Shown here: one piece after another, positions 1 to 6,817 of the stretch
How positions within the stretch are numbered: the first letter of the stretch is position 1
Layout of the letters: each line of letters starts with the position of its first letter
The notes under the pieces: generated by a model
What the model was told of the DNA's origin: nothing
Seen by the model: only the letters and a program-made list of their open reading frames with translations
Database searches by the model: none
Made by a program: the position numbers and the translations under genes
NCBI GenBank assembly: GCA_037440385.1
Contig: JBBIUI010000060.1
Location: 1-14,202 of the forward strand
Source: CG2-30-68-42 sp037440385
Lineage (GTDB): Bacteria > Pseudomonadota > Gammaproteobacteria > Burkholderiales > Rhodocyclaceae
Direction: 5' to 3'
DNA: 14,202 nt

Positions 1-206
1 CACCAGTGATGTTGACGGTGTGCGTGTCGGTGCGCGACGACGGCTGCGGTTTCGATCCGCAGCGGCTGCCCGCCGGCTCGGGCAGCGGGCTCACCGGCAT
101 GGCCGAGCGCGTGCGTGCGCTCGACGGGGAAATCCGGGTGATGTCGGTACCCGGTCGGGGAACCGAGGTGCGCGCCTGCGTGCCGCTGCATGCGCGCGGT
201 GGCTGA
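1..206 (+). CDS. Sensor histidine kinase, C-terminal end (partial)
   Basis: This is the last 68 or so codons of a sensor kinase whose 5' part lies outside the window. The reading frame is already open at the window edge and stops with TGA at 204-206. The residues fit the end of a HATPase_c ATP-binding domain. DDGCGFDP matches the G1 box, GSGLTGMAERV matches the G2 box, and a GRGTEVRACVPL-type final strand follows. That pattern is typical of the HisKA_3 (NarX/UhpB/DegS) kinases, which pair with LuxR-type regulators. The next gene, 41 bp downstream, encodes exactly such a regulator, so the two probably form a cognate pair in one operon. Sensor and dimerisation domains cannot be seen, so the stimulus is unknown. 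Confidence 0.85.
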   Translation, partial: PVMLTVCVSVRDDGCGFDPQRLPAGSGSGLTGMAERVRALDGEIRVMSVPGRGTEVRACVPLHARGG

Positions 207-247
207 GCGGCGGCTGGCAGGCCGGGACATTTTCGGGAGGCTGGACG

Positions 248-910
248 ATGAAGCCGATACGCGTGCTGCTCGCGGATGACCACAGGCTGGTGCGCGCGGG
301 ACTGCGCGCGCTGATCGGCCGGTTCGCCGGTTTCGAGGTCGCCGGCGAAACCGGCGACGGGCGCGAGGCGGTGAAGCTCGCGCGCCAGCTCGCGCCCGAG
401 CTCGTCGTGATGGATCTGTCGATGCCGGGACTGAACGGGCTCGACGCGACCGCGCGCATCGTCAAGGCCGACCCGCATGCCCGCGTCGTGGTGCTGTCGA
501 TGCACACGAGCGAGAACTACGTGCTCGATGCGCTTCGCGCCGGCGCCCGCGGCTACGTGATCAAGGACTCGGCACCCGACGAACTGGAGCGGGCGCTGCG
601 CGAGGTCCACGCCGGCAACCGCTATCTGAGCCCTTCGATCTCGCACCATCTGGTCGATGACTATCTGCGGCGGGTGCGCACGGGCGCAGAGCCGCAGCGC
701 GCGGCGCAGCTGCTCACGGCGCGCCAGCGCGAGGTGCTCCAGCTGATCGCCGAGGGACGCTCGACCCGGGAGATCGCCGAGCGGCTGTTCATCAGCGTCA
801 AGACCGTGGAGACCCACCGCGCGCAGATCATGGACCGGCTCGACGTGCGCGACGTCGCCAGCCTGACGCGCTACGCGATCCGGCTCGGACTGGTCGGGCC
901 GGAGCGCTGA
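248..910 (+). CDS. NarL/FixJ-family response regulator (REC + LuxR-type HTH)
   Basis: This is a 220-residue DNA-binding response regulator of normal family length. The receiver domain spans about residues 4-120, with the acidic pair D10/D11, phosphoacceptor D56 (VVMDLSMPG), the switch Ser at 84 (VVLSMH) and K106 (YVIKDS). All key residues are present, so phosphorylation should be functional. The LuxR-type helix-turn-helix covers about residues 155-213 (LTARQREVLQLIAEG, then STREIAERLFISVKTVETH). The ATG at 248 was chosen because GGGAGG at 235-240 lies 7 bp before it and because MKPIRVLLADDH is the canonical N-terminus. It follows the kinase by 41 bp. The target genes cannot be read from sequence; the cyclic-di-GMP gene downstream is a possible but untested target. 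Confidence 0.95.
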   Translation: MKPIRVLLADDHRLVRAGLRALIGRFAGFEVAGETGDGREAVKLARQLAPELVVMDLSMPGLNGLDATARIVKADPHARVVVLSMHTSENYVLDALRAGARGYVIKDSAPDELERALREVHAGNRYLSPSISHHLVDDYLRRVRTGAEPQRAAQLLTARQREVLQLIAEGRSTREIAERLFISVKTVETHRAQIMDRLDVRDVASLTRYAIRLGLVGPER

Positions 911-1062
911 GTAGGGGCTTTCTTCAGGCCGAAGTCAGGGCGGGCCCGATGCGCCCGGACGCTCGCGCGGCCGTAGGCTGTGCTCATGAGCGAGACTGCG
1001 CACGGTCAGGCGATGAGCGTCGGGAACCGTTGCCGATGCGCGATTGCGGCAGGCGCACGGGC

Positions 1063-3783
1063 ATGAAGGACGACGTCCTCGGTCATGTGCCTGACGGTGC
1101 CGGCGCCGGGGTCGAGCGCGCGCTGCGCGAGCGCAACCGCACGCTGCGGGTGCTCTCCCTGTGCAACCGGGCACTGGTCACGGCCGGATGCGAGACCGAG
1201 CTGCTCGAGCGGATCTGCGCGATCCTCACGGAGGAAGGCGGCTATCGCGCCGCGTGGGTGGGTGCCGCCAGAGACGATGGATCGACCGTTCCGGTCGCGG
1301 CGGCCGGGCTCGCGCCGGGCACGATCGAATCGCTGCAGGTGCGCTGGGACGATACGCCGCAGGCCATGGGCACCAGCGGCACCGCGATCCGCACCCGTGC
1401 GCCCGCGCTCAGCCACGAACTGGCAACCGATCCGCGCTACGCGCCGTGGCGCAGCCTGATCGACGCGCATGGCGTGCGTACCTCGATCAGCCTGCCGATG
1501 ATCCACGGCAGCCACTGCTTCGGGGCGCTGACGCTGTATGCGCAGAATCGAAGCGAGATCGGCACCGGGGAAGCGGGGTTGCTGCGCGAGATGGCCGACG
1601 ATCTCGCCTACGGCATCGCCGCGCTGCGCGGCGAGCAGGCACGGCGCGACGCGCAGGCCAACCTGCGGCTGTACCAACGTGTGATCGAGTCGAGCAGCAA
1701 CGCCATCATGCTGACCGACGCGCGCGCCCCCGCTCACCCGATCACCTACGTCAATCCGGCCTTCGAACGTCTGACGGGCCACACCGCCGCCGACGCGATC
1801 GGTCGAAATGCCCGTTTCCTGGTGCCGGATCTCGATCAGCCGGGGTTGCGCGAAATCCGGCAGGCGCTGCGCCGGCGCGAATCCGGGCACGCGGTGATCG
1901 AGGTCCGTCGCAGGGATGGCAGCCCGGTCTGGTGCGACCTGTCGATCGCCCCGGTGTCGGGCGAGGACTGCGGCGTGACCCACTTCGTCGGCATCTTCGT
2001 CGACATCACCGCGCGCGTCGAGCTGGAGCGGGAACTGGCGCACCGGGCGACCCACGATGGGCTCACCGGGCTCGCCAACCGCAATCTGCTGTACGACCGC
2101 CTGTCGCATGAACTGGCGCGCGCGCGCCGCGATGGTGGCCGCACTGCCGTGCTCGCGCTCGACCTGGACCGTTTCAAACCGGTCAACGACACGCTCGGTC
2201 ACGCCGCCGGAGATTTCCTGTTGAAGGAGGTCGCGAACCGGCTGCGCCAAGCGGTGCGCGACGAAGACACCGCGGCCCGGCTCGGTGGGGACGAGTTCGC
2301 GCTGGTGGCCTCGGAACTCGGGGCGGGGGACGATGCCGGGCGCGTCGCGGAAAAGATCCTCGCCGCGCTGGCCGAGCCGCTCGTGCTGGAGGGTGAGGAG
2401 CTGTCGGTGAGCGCGAGCATCGGCATCGCGCTGTTTCCGGATGACGCCACTACGCCCGAGGAGCTGCTCCGGTGTGCCGACGCGGCCCTGTACCGGGCCA
2501 AGGAGGGTGGGCGCAACCACTGGCGCCGTTTCGCGCCCGGGATGTTGCACCTCGCGGACAATCCGCTGCAGCGGGCGGCGACGCTGCGCCGGGCGCTCGA
2601 ACGCGAAGAGTTCGTGCTGCACTACCAGCCCAAGCTCGACCTGCGATCGGGCGAGATCACCGGTGCGGAGGCGCTGATCCGCTGGTGCGATCCGGCCAGG
2701 GGGATGATCGCGCCCGCCGATTTCGTGCCGCTCGCCGAGGACACCGGGCTCATCGTCGGGATCGGGCAGTGGGCGCTGCGCAGCGCATGCCGCCAGCTTC
2801 GTGCCTGGCACGAGGCGGGCCTGCCGGCGATCGGCGTGGCGGTCAATGTGTCCGCACGCCAGTTGCGGCAGGAAGCCCTCGTCGCGACGATCGAGGCCGT
2901 GCTTTCGCAAACCGGGCTGGAGGCCAAGTATCTGGAACTGGAGCTCACCGAATCGATGGTGATGGAGAACTTCGACACGGCCCTGACGACGATCGGCCGG
3001 CTGCGCGCGCTCGGTGTCCGGGTGAGCCTGGACGATTTCGGAACCGGCTACTCCAGCCTGGGCTATCTCAAGCGCTTCCCCGTCGCCAGCCTGAAGATCG
3101 ACCGCTCCTTCGTGCGCGACATCACCACCGATGCGGATGACGCCGCCGTCGCCCGTGCGGTGATCGCGATGGCCCACAGCCTGCAGTTGCGGGTGGTCGC
3201 CGAGGGCGTCGAGACGCACGGGCAGCTTCGCTATCTGAGGCGCCACGGCTGCGACGAGATCCAGGGCTATCTGTTGAGTCGGCCGTTGCCGGCGGCGGAC
3301 TTCGCGCGGTTTCTGCGCACTGCGGTTCCCGCAGGGCTGGTGCCGCGCGCACAGGACGGACCGGTGCCCACGCTGTTGCTCGTCGATAGCGATCCGGGCG
3401 TTGTCCATTCGCTCAGGCGGCTGCTGCGCCGCGACGGCTATCGGATCATCACTGCGACGAGCGCAGCCGAGGGACTCGATCGTCTTGCGGAAAACGAGAT
3501 CCAGGTGATCATCGCCGAACAGCGCATGCCGGAGATGTCGGGTGCCGAATTTCTGAGCCGGGTGAAAGTGCTGCATCCGGACACGGTGCGTATCGTGCTT
3601 TCCGGTTATACCGAACTCCAGTCGGTCACCGATGCGATCAATCGGGGAGCGATCTTCCGTTTCCTGACCAAGCCCTGGGAGGACGATTCGTTGCGCTGCC
3701 ACGTGCGCGAAGCCTTCCGCGTCCAGGCGACGCTCTCGCGCAGCCCGGGCGCGACACCGGGTCCGGCGCCTGCGGGCGAGTAG
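1063..3783 (+). CDS. GAF-PAS-GGDEF-EAL-REC cyclic-di-GMP enzyme
   Basis: This cytoplasmic protein of about 906 residues has five domains in order: GAF (about 40-190), PAS (about 205-325), GGDEF (about 328-490), EAL (about 505-755) and receiver (about 768-890). No transmembrane segment is seen. The cyclase site is intact (GGDEF at 408-412), with an RxxD inhibitory site (RDED) five residues before it. The phosphodiesterase site also looks intact: EAL at 536-538, NVSARQL, ELTES, DDFGTGYSS, LKIDRSF and VAEGVET. The protein could therefore both make and degrade cyclic-di-GMP. The receiver has Glu819 in place of the phosphoacceptor Asp (AEQRMP) and D-S instead of the usual acidic pair, but keeps LSGY and TKPW. 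The start is uncertain. ATG 1063 is preferred because the in-frame stretch from 949 has weaker codon bias and no domain; the ribosome-binding site is poor. Confidence 0.93.
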   Translation: MKDDVLGHVPDGAGAGVERALRERNRTLRVLSLCNRALVTAGCETELLERICAILTEEGGYRAAWVGAARDDGSTVPVAAAGLAPGTIESLQVRWDDTPQAMGTSGTAIRTRAPALSHELATDPRYAPWRSLIDAHGVRTSISLPMIHGSHCFGALTLYAQNRSEIGTGEAGLLREMADDLAYGIAALRGEQARRDAQANLRLYQRVIESSSNAIMLTDARAPAHPITYVNPAFERLTGHTAADAIGRNARFLVPDLDQPGLREIRQALRRRESGHAVIEVRRRDGSPVWCDLSIAPVSGEDCGVTHFVGIFVDITARVELERELAHRATHDGLTGLANRNLLYDRLSHELARARRDGGRTAVLALDLDRFKPVNDTLGHAAGDFLLKEVANRLRQAVRDEDTAARLGGDEFALVASELGAGDDAGRVAEKILAALAEPLVLEGEELSVSASIGIALFPDDATTPEELLRCADAALYRAKEGGRNHWRRFAPGMLHLADNPLQRAATLRRALEREEFVLHYQPKLDLRSGEITGAEALIRWCDPARGMIAPADFVPLAEDTGLIVGIGQWALRSACRQLRAWHEAGLPAIGVAVNVSARQLRQEALVATIEAVLSQTGLEAKYLELELTESMVMENFDTALTTIGRLRALGVRVSLDDFGTGYSSLGYLKRFPVASLKIDRSFVRDITTDADDAAVARAVIAMAHSLQLRVVAEGVETHGQLRYLRRHGCDEIQGYLLSRPLPAADFARFLRTAVPAGLVPRAQDGPVPTLLLVDSDPGVVHSLRRLLRRDGYRIITATSAAEGLDRLAENEIQVIIAEQRMPEMSGAEFLSRVKVLHPDTVRIVLSGYTELQSVTDAINRGAIFRFLTKPWEDDSLRCHVREAFRVQATLSRSPGATPGPAPAGE

Positions 3784-3871
3784 CGGCCTGCCGGACTTTT
3801 TCCGCGGGGGCCCGACGCGCAGTGTCCGGCGCGTTGCGCGCAAGCCCGCTCGCGCGCGCGGCGCGGGCGGG

Positions 3872-4342
3872 TCACGCGCCGGACTCGCGCATCCGTTCGG
3901 GCGGCGCCTGAACCAGCTCGATCAGCACGCCTTCTCCCGCGACCGGAAACCGTTCGCTGGCCTTCGGGTGAATGAAGCAGATGTCATGGCCGGCGGCTCC
4001 CCTGCGGATGCCGCCCGGCGTGAAGCGCACGCCGCGCGCGGCGAGCCAGGCCATCGCCGCGGGCAGGTCGTCGACCCACAGCCCGAAATGGTTCAGCGGC
4101 GGCTGGTCGACGCGCGGGCTCGCCTGCGGATCGAGCGGCTGCATCAGATCGATCTCGAACCTCGAAGTCCCTTCGCCGATGACCGCTATGTCCTCGTCGA
4201 CGTTCTCGCGCGCGCTGACGTAGTTGCCGGCGACGGTCAGTCCCAGCAGGTCGACCCACAGCCGGCGCAGCCGTGACTTGTCCGGCGCGCCGAGCGCGAC
4301 GTGCTGGATGCCCAGGATCCTGAACGGCCGCTCGCTCGTCAT
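3872..4342 (-). CDS. VOC (glyoxalase/bleomycin-resistance) family protein, methylmalonyl-CoA epimerase-like
   Basis: This is a 156-residue cytoplasmic protein with the two beta-alpha-beta-beta-beta modules of the vicinal oxygen chelate fold. The pattern IQHVALGAPD, then FEIDLMQPLD, then NHFGLWVDDLPAAMAWLAARG, then GVLIELVQAP resembles methylmalonyl-CoA epimerase and lactoylglutathione lyase. Probable metal ligands are H14, D65 (or E63), H85 and E142. In the epimerases I know the second ligand is usually Gln, so the exact reaction is uncertain. IHPKA before GVLIEL is epimerase-like but is followed by an insertion of about 8 residues. The start at 4342 is supported by GAGGGA (reading right to left from 4356) 8 bp upstream. 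The gene converges on the cyclic-di-GMP gene and diverges from the glycine-zipper gene, so context gives no pathway. VOC membership is firm and the substrate is a guess. Confidence 0.8.
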   Translation of the reverse strand: MTSERPFRILGIQHVALGAPDKSRLRRLWVDLLGLTVAGNYVSARENVDEDIAVIGEGTSRFEIDLMQPLDPQASPRVDQPPLNHFGLWVDDLPAAMAWLAARGVRFTPGGIRRGAAGHDICFIHPKASERFPVAGEGVLIELVQAPPERMRESGA

Positions 4343-4371
4343 CGTCTCGCTCCCTCGATCGCAGGTCGCCG

Positions 4372-4377
4372 ATTATC
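4372..4377 (-). promoter_or_regulatory. Predicted -10 box (GATAAT) for the VOC gene
   Basis: Read on the minus strand, GATAAT matches the sigma-70 -10 consensus at five of six positions and lies about 30 bp before the start codon at 4342. There is no good -35 hexamer at the expected distance. That place is taken by the GTAA direct repeats at 4378-4407, which suggests an activator-dependent or repressor-controlled promoter. The call is inferred from sequence only. Confidence 0.45.
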
Positions 4378-4407
4378 GCTTACAAAGGCTTACAAACGCT
4401 TACAGCG
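4378..4407. repeat. Three tandem 10-bp repeats, candidate regulator binding site
   Basis: Three adjacent decamers read GCTTACAAAG, GCTTACAAAC and GCTTACAGCG. On the other strand this is GTAA-N6-GTAA-N6-GTAA, with a period of about one helical turn. Head-to-tail half sites at this spacing are how OmpR/PhoB-family regulators bind, and the GTAA core recalls the CpxR box. The block lies between two divergent genes. It ends next to the -10 of the VOC gene and 53 bp before the start of the glycine-zipper gene, so it could serve either. The regulator is not identified. Confidence 0.6.
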
Positions 4408-4460
4408 CGACGGGCCGCCGCGCGCTTCAATGGCGCCGTCTACGTCGAGGGAGTCGGACC

Positions 4461-5060
4461 ATGAACCGAGCGGGGAATGCGGCAAGGATGCTGATCGGAT
4501 GGTGTGCGCTCGTCAGTGCCGGCCATGCGGCGGCGGACCACCGTCGCGTGGTCGTGCTCGACGGCGAGTACGAACGCGTCGAGCACGCCCACCGGCACCA
4601 CCACCGCGAACGGCCGGTGGTCGTCGTGCGCGAGGTCATCCGCGAGCCGGTCGTCGTCCGCGAGCGGGTGTACGTGCGCGAGGGCGGGCCGCGTTATTAC
4701 GGGCCCGATCCCCATGCCGGACCGCGCAGGCCGTCGCGAGGCGCGAGCGGCGGCGACGTGCTGCTCGGCCAGACGCTGGGGGCGGTGACGGGCGGGGTCG
4801 TCGGCTCGGCGATCGGGCAGGGACGCGGGCGCACCGCGGCGATGGTCGTGGGCGGTGCCACCGGCGCGCTCGTCGGCGGCAAGTGGGTCGATCCGTGCCA
4901 GCCCGATCTGAATGCCGGGCACGTGCTCGGCACCATCGCCGGCGGCGCACTCGGATACCGGCTCGCCTCGGGCGGCGGGCGCAATCCCGCGGCGGCCGCG
5001 GGCGCGGCGCTCGGCGCGGTGGTCGGCGGCAACCTGGGCGGGCGTTCGGCCTGCCGCTGA
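4461..5060 (+). CDS. Exported glycine-zipper (17-kDa surface-antigen-like) protein with His-rich segment
   Basis: This is a 199-residue envelope protein. An N-terminal signal peptide (about residues 1-25, hydrophobic core MLIGWCALVSAG, cleavage near HAAA) directs export. No lipobox is seen at Cys15. The mature protein starts with a His-rich patch (HAHRHHH, 42-48). Next comes a Val/Arg/Glu segment repeating VVVRE (53-75), then glycine-zipper helices at about 103-140, 153-170 and 177-194 (GXXXG-type: GQTLGAVTGGVVGSAIG, GAALGAVVGGNLGG). These match the Rick_17kDa_Anti / glycine-zipper 2TM family. C146 and C198 could pair as a disulfide. ATG 4461 is supported by GAGGGAG at 4447-4453, 7 bp upstream. 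Such proteins sit in or against the outer membrane, but their biochemical role is generally unclear. The His patch hints at metal binding, which is inference. Confidence 0.82.
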   Translation: MNRAGNAARMLIGWCALVSAGHAAADHRRVVVLDGEYERVEHAHRHHHRERPVVVVREVIREPVVVRERVYVREGGPRYYGPDPHAGPRRPSRGASGGDVLLGQTLGAVTGGVVGSAIGQGRGRTAAMVVGGATGALVGGKWVDPCQPDLNAGHVLGTIAGGALGYRLASGGGRNPAAAAGAALGAVVGGNLGGRSACR

Positions 5061-5096
5061 GCCGGCGCGGCGAAGCGCGCCGCGGCCAGGCGGCGC

Positions 5097-5102
5097 TACA
5101 AT
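5097..5102 (+). promoter_or_regulatory. Predicted -10 box (TACAAT) for pyrF
   Basis: TACAAT differs from the sigma-70 -10 consensus at one position and lies 27 bp before the pyrF start. That would give a leader of about 20 nt holding the ribosome-binding site GGAGG at 5120-5124. No convincing -35 element is seen in the GC-rich sequence before it. The same TACAATC word lies upstream of lgt and mgtE in this window. Confidence 0.5.
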
Positions 5103-5129
5103 CCGGGCATCGCCGACCCGGAGGCGCGG

Positions 5130-5942
5130 ATGGATTTTGCAGGGGCGCTGCGCGCCGCGTGGCACAAGAACGACACGCTGCTGTGCGTGGGGCTCGATCC
5201 GGATCCGGAGCGTTTCCCCGAAGCGCTGCGCGGTCGTCGCGATTCGATCGCGGAATTCTGCCGTGCGATCGTCGATGCCACCGCGGATCTGGTGTGCGCG
5301 TTCAAGCCCCAGATCGCCCACTTCGCGGCGCGGCGGGCCGAAGCCGAGCTCGAAGCGCTGATCGCGTACATCCACGGCCACCATCCCGGCATCCCGGTCA
5401 TCCTCGACGCCAAGCGCGGGGACGTCGGTTCCACCGCGCAGCAGTACGCGCGAGAGGCGTTCGAGCGCTATGACGCGGACGCGGTGACGGTCAATCCCTG
5501 GCTCGGATCCGATTCCATCGAACCCTATCTCGCCTGGCAGGGCCGCGGCGTCGTGGTGCTGTGCCGCACGTCGAACCCGGGCGGCGCCGAGCTGCAATCG
5601 CTCGAAGTCGCGGGCGAGCCGCTGTATCTGCACGTGGCGCGTCGCGTCGTGCGGCAATGGAACCGCAACGGCCAGTGCGCGCTGGTGGTCGGTGCGACCT
5701 GGCCGAAGGAGATCGCGGCGGTGCGCGCGATCGCGGGCGACATGCCGCTGCTGCTGCCGGGCATCGGGGCCCAGGGCGGGGACATCGAAGCGGCGGTGCG
5801 CGCCGGGCGTACCGCGGCGGGGACCGGGCTCGTCATCAATTCGTCTCGCGCGATCCTCTACGCCGGTGCCGGCGAGGACTATGCCCGGGCCGCGAGGCAG
5901 GCCGCGCTGCGCACGCGCGAGGCGATCAACCGCTGGCGCTGA
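5130..5942 (+). CDS. pyrF: Orotidine 5'-phosphate decarboxylase
   Basis: This 270-residue cytoplasmic enzyme catalyses the last step of UMP biosynthesis, converting orotidine 5'-phosphate to UMP and CO2. Its length and sequence fit the longer 'type 2' PyrF family (about 270 residues, found in many betaproteobacteria, actinobacteria and Myxococcus) rather than the 240-residue E. coli type. Visible signatures are LLCVGLDPD near the N-terminus, FKPQIAHF (K59) and the catalytic charged network DAKRGDVGST (D93, K95, D98). The phosphate-binding end GTGLVINSSRAILYA is also present. The ATG at 5130 is preceded by GGAGG at 5120-5124 and a -10 box at 5097, so the gene appears to have its own promoter. 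Its last 17 bp overlap the end of the convergent lgt gene. No defect is seen. Confidence 0.96.
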   Translation: MDFAGALRAAWHKNDTLLCVGLDPDPERFPEALRGRRDSIAEFCRAIVDATADLVCAFKPQIAHFAARRAEAELEALIAYIHGHHPGIPVILDAKRGDVGSTAQQYAREAFERYDADAVTVNPWLGSDSIEPYLAWQGRGVVVLCRTSNPGGAELQSLEVAGEPLYLHVARRVVRQWNRNGQCALVVGATWPKEIAAVRAIAGDMPLLLPGIGAQGGDIEAAVRAGRTAAGTGLVINSSRAILYAGAGEDYARAARQAALRTREAINRWR

Positions 5943-6720
5943 GCCGGTTCGCGCGGTAGGCCCAGGCCATCATCGCGAGGCCGGCCACGATCATCGGCGC
6001 GGACAGCCACTGTCCCATCGACAGACCCAGTGCGAGCAGGCCGAGGAAGTCGTCGGGCTCGCGCGCGAACTCGGCGATGAAGCGCAGGCAGCCGTAGCCG
6101 GCGAGGAACGCACCCGACACCGCGGCGCGCGGGCGCGGCTTCGCGCTGAACCACCACAGCAGCGCGAACAGCGTCACGCCCTCCAGCGCGAACTGGTAGA
6201 GCTGCGACGGATGGCGCGGCTGCAGGTCGACGCCGGGAAAGATCATCGCCCACGGTCCGCTCGTCACGCGGCCCGGCAGCTCGCCGTTGATGAAGTTGCC
6301 GAGACGGCCCGCGGCGAGCCCCAGCGGAATCAGCGGCGCGACGAAGTCGGTCAGCTCGAACCAGCCGCGCCCCGTCTTGCGGGCGAACAGTGCGATCGCG
6401 ACCAGCACGCCGAGAAAGCCGCCGTGGAAGGACATGCCGCCCTGCCATACCATCAGCATCTCGGCGGGATGCGCGAAATACCATCCCGGCTTGTAGAACA
6501 GGATGTAGCCCAGCCGCCCGCCGAGCACGACGCCGAGCACGCCGTAGAACAGCAGATCGTCGATGTCCCTGGCATCGAACTTCGCGCCCAGGCGGCGCGC
6601 GTGCACGCGCCCGAGCCATGCGAACAGCACGAAGCCGACCAGATACATCAGCCCGTACCAGCGGACCGAGAGCGGGCCGAGCGAGAAAGCGACGGGATCG
6701 AACTGCGGATGGACGAGCAT
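5926..6720 (-). CDS. lgt: Prolipoprotein diacylglyceryl transferase
   Basis: This 264-residue inner-membrane enzyme moves diacylglycerol from phosphatidylglycerol to the lipobox Cys of prolipoproteins, the first step of lipoprotein maturation. About seven hydrophobic segments can be seen. Family signatures are VRWYGLMYLVGF near the N-terminus, FHGG with the conserved His99, and the Lgt signature GLAAGRLGNFINGELPGRV with R139 and N142. RHPSQLYQ and the C-terminal EFAREPD follow. The start at 6720 gives the usual MLVHPQFDPVAFSLGPL N-terminus. An in-frame extension to 6819 would overlap the ilvD leader and adds nothing recognisable. No strong Shine-Dalgarno precedes the chosen ATG, so a short leader or weak initiation is likely. 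The gene diverges from ilvD and overlaps pyrF by 17 bp tail to tail. Confidence 0.96.
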   Translation of the reverse strand: MLVHPQFDPVAFSLGPLSVRWYGLMYLVGFVLFAWLGRVHARRLGAKFDARDIDDLLFYGVLGVVLGGRLGYILFYKPGWYFAHPAEMLMVWQGGMSFHGGFLGVLVAIALFARKTGRGWFELTDFVAPLIPLGLAAGRLGNFINGELPGRVTSGPWAMIFPGVDLQPRHPSQLYQFALEGVTLFALLWWFSAKPRPRAAVSGAFLAGYGCLRFIAEFAREPDDFLGLLALGLSMGQWLSAPMIVAGLAMMAWAYRANRLSASG

Positions 6721-6738
6721 CGGCTGGAGGATTTTCGC

Positions 6739-6744
6739 TAGAAT
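6739..6744 (+). promoter_or_regulatory. Predicted -10 box (TAGAAT) for ilvD
   Basis: TAGAAT on the plus strand differs from the consensus at one position. Transcription would start near 6751, leaving a leader of about 67 nt before the ilvD ATG. No clear -35 is visible. It lies only 3 bp from the opposing lgt -10 box, so the two could not both be occupied by polymerase. Confidence 0.45.
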
Positions 6745-6747
6745 GCG

Positions 6748-6776
6748 ATTGTATTCCGGGCCGGCAGCCGCGTCAC
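6748..6776 (-). promoter_or_regulatory. Predicted sigma-70 promoter for lgt
   Basis: Read on the minus strand, GTGACG (6776 to 6771) serves as a -35 with four of six consensus matches. After a 17-bp spacer comes the -10 TACAAT (6753 to 6748). The predicted start is near 6741, about 20 nt before the lgt ATG. Correct spacing makes this the best supported promoter in the window. Confidence 0.5.
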
Positions 6777-6817
6777 CGGCCGCTCGCCAGTCCGTTCCCC
6801 TGCCGGCGGAGAGCCCC

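Noticed and set aside
949..1062. N-terminal extension of the cyclic-di-GMP enzyme from ATG 949
   Set aside because: Third codon positions are less GC-biased than in the gene proper, no domain is present and several Cys/Arg appear at random. ATG 1063 is preferred, though not proven.
1006..3843. A 945-codon open frame on the minus strand, antisense to the cyclic-di-GMP gene
   Set aside because: Its translation is rich in Arg, His and Gln with no recognisable motif, and the opposite strand encodes five intact domains. Long antisense frames are expected at this GC content.
3784..3871. A terminator between the convergent cyclic-di-GMP and VOC genes
   Set aside because: There are GC-rich inverted segments and a short T5 run, but no stem is followed directly by a T tract on either strand, so no terminator is called.
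4224..4460. Upstream extensions of the glycine-zipper gene (starts at 4224 or 4301)
   Set aside because: They would run through the divergent promoter region and into the VOC gene. The ATG at 4461 has a good ribosome-binding site and begins a clean signal peptide.
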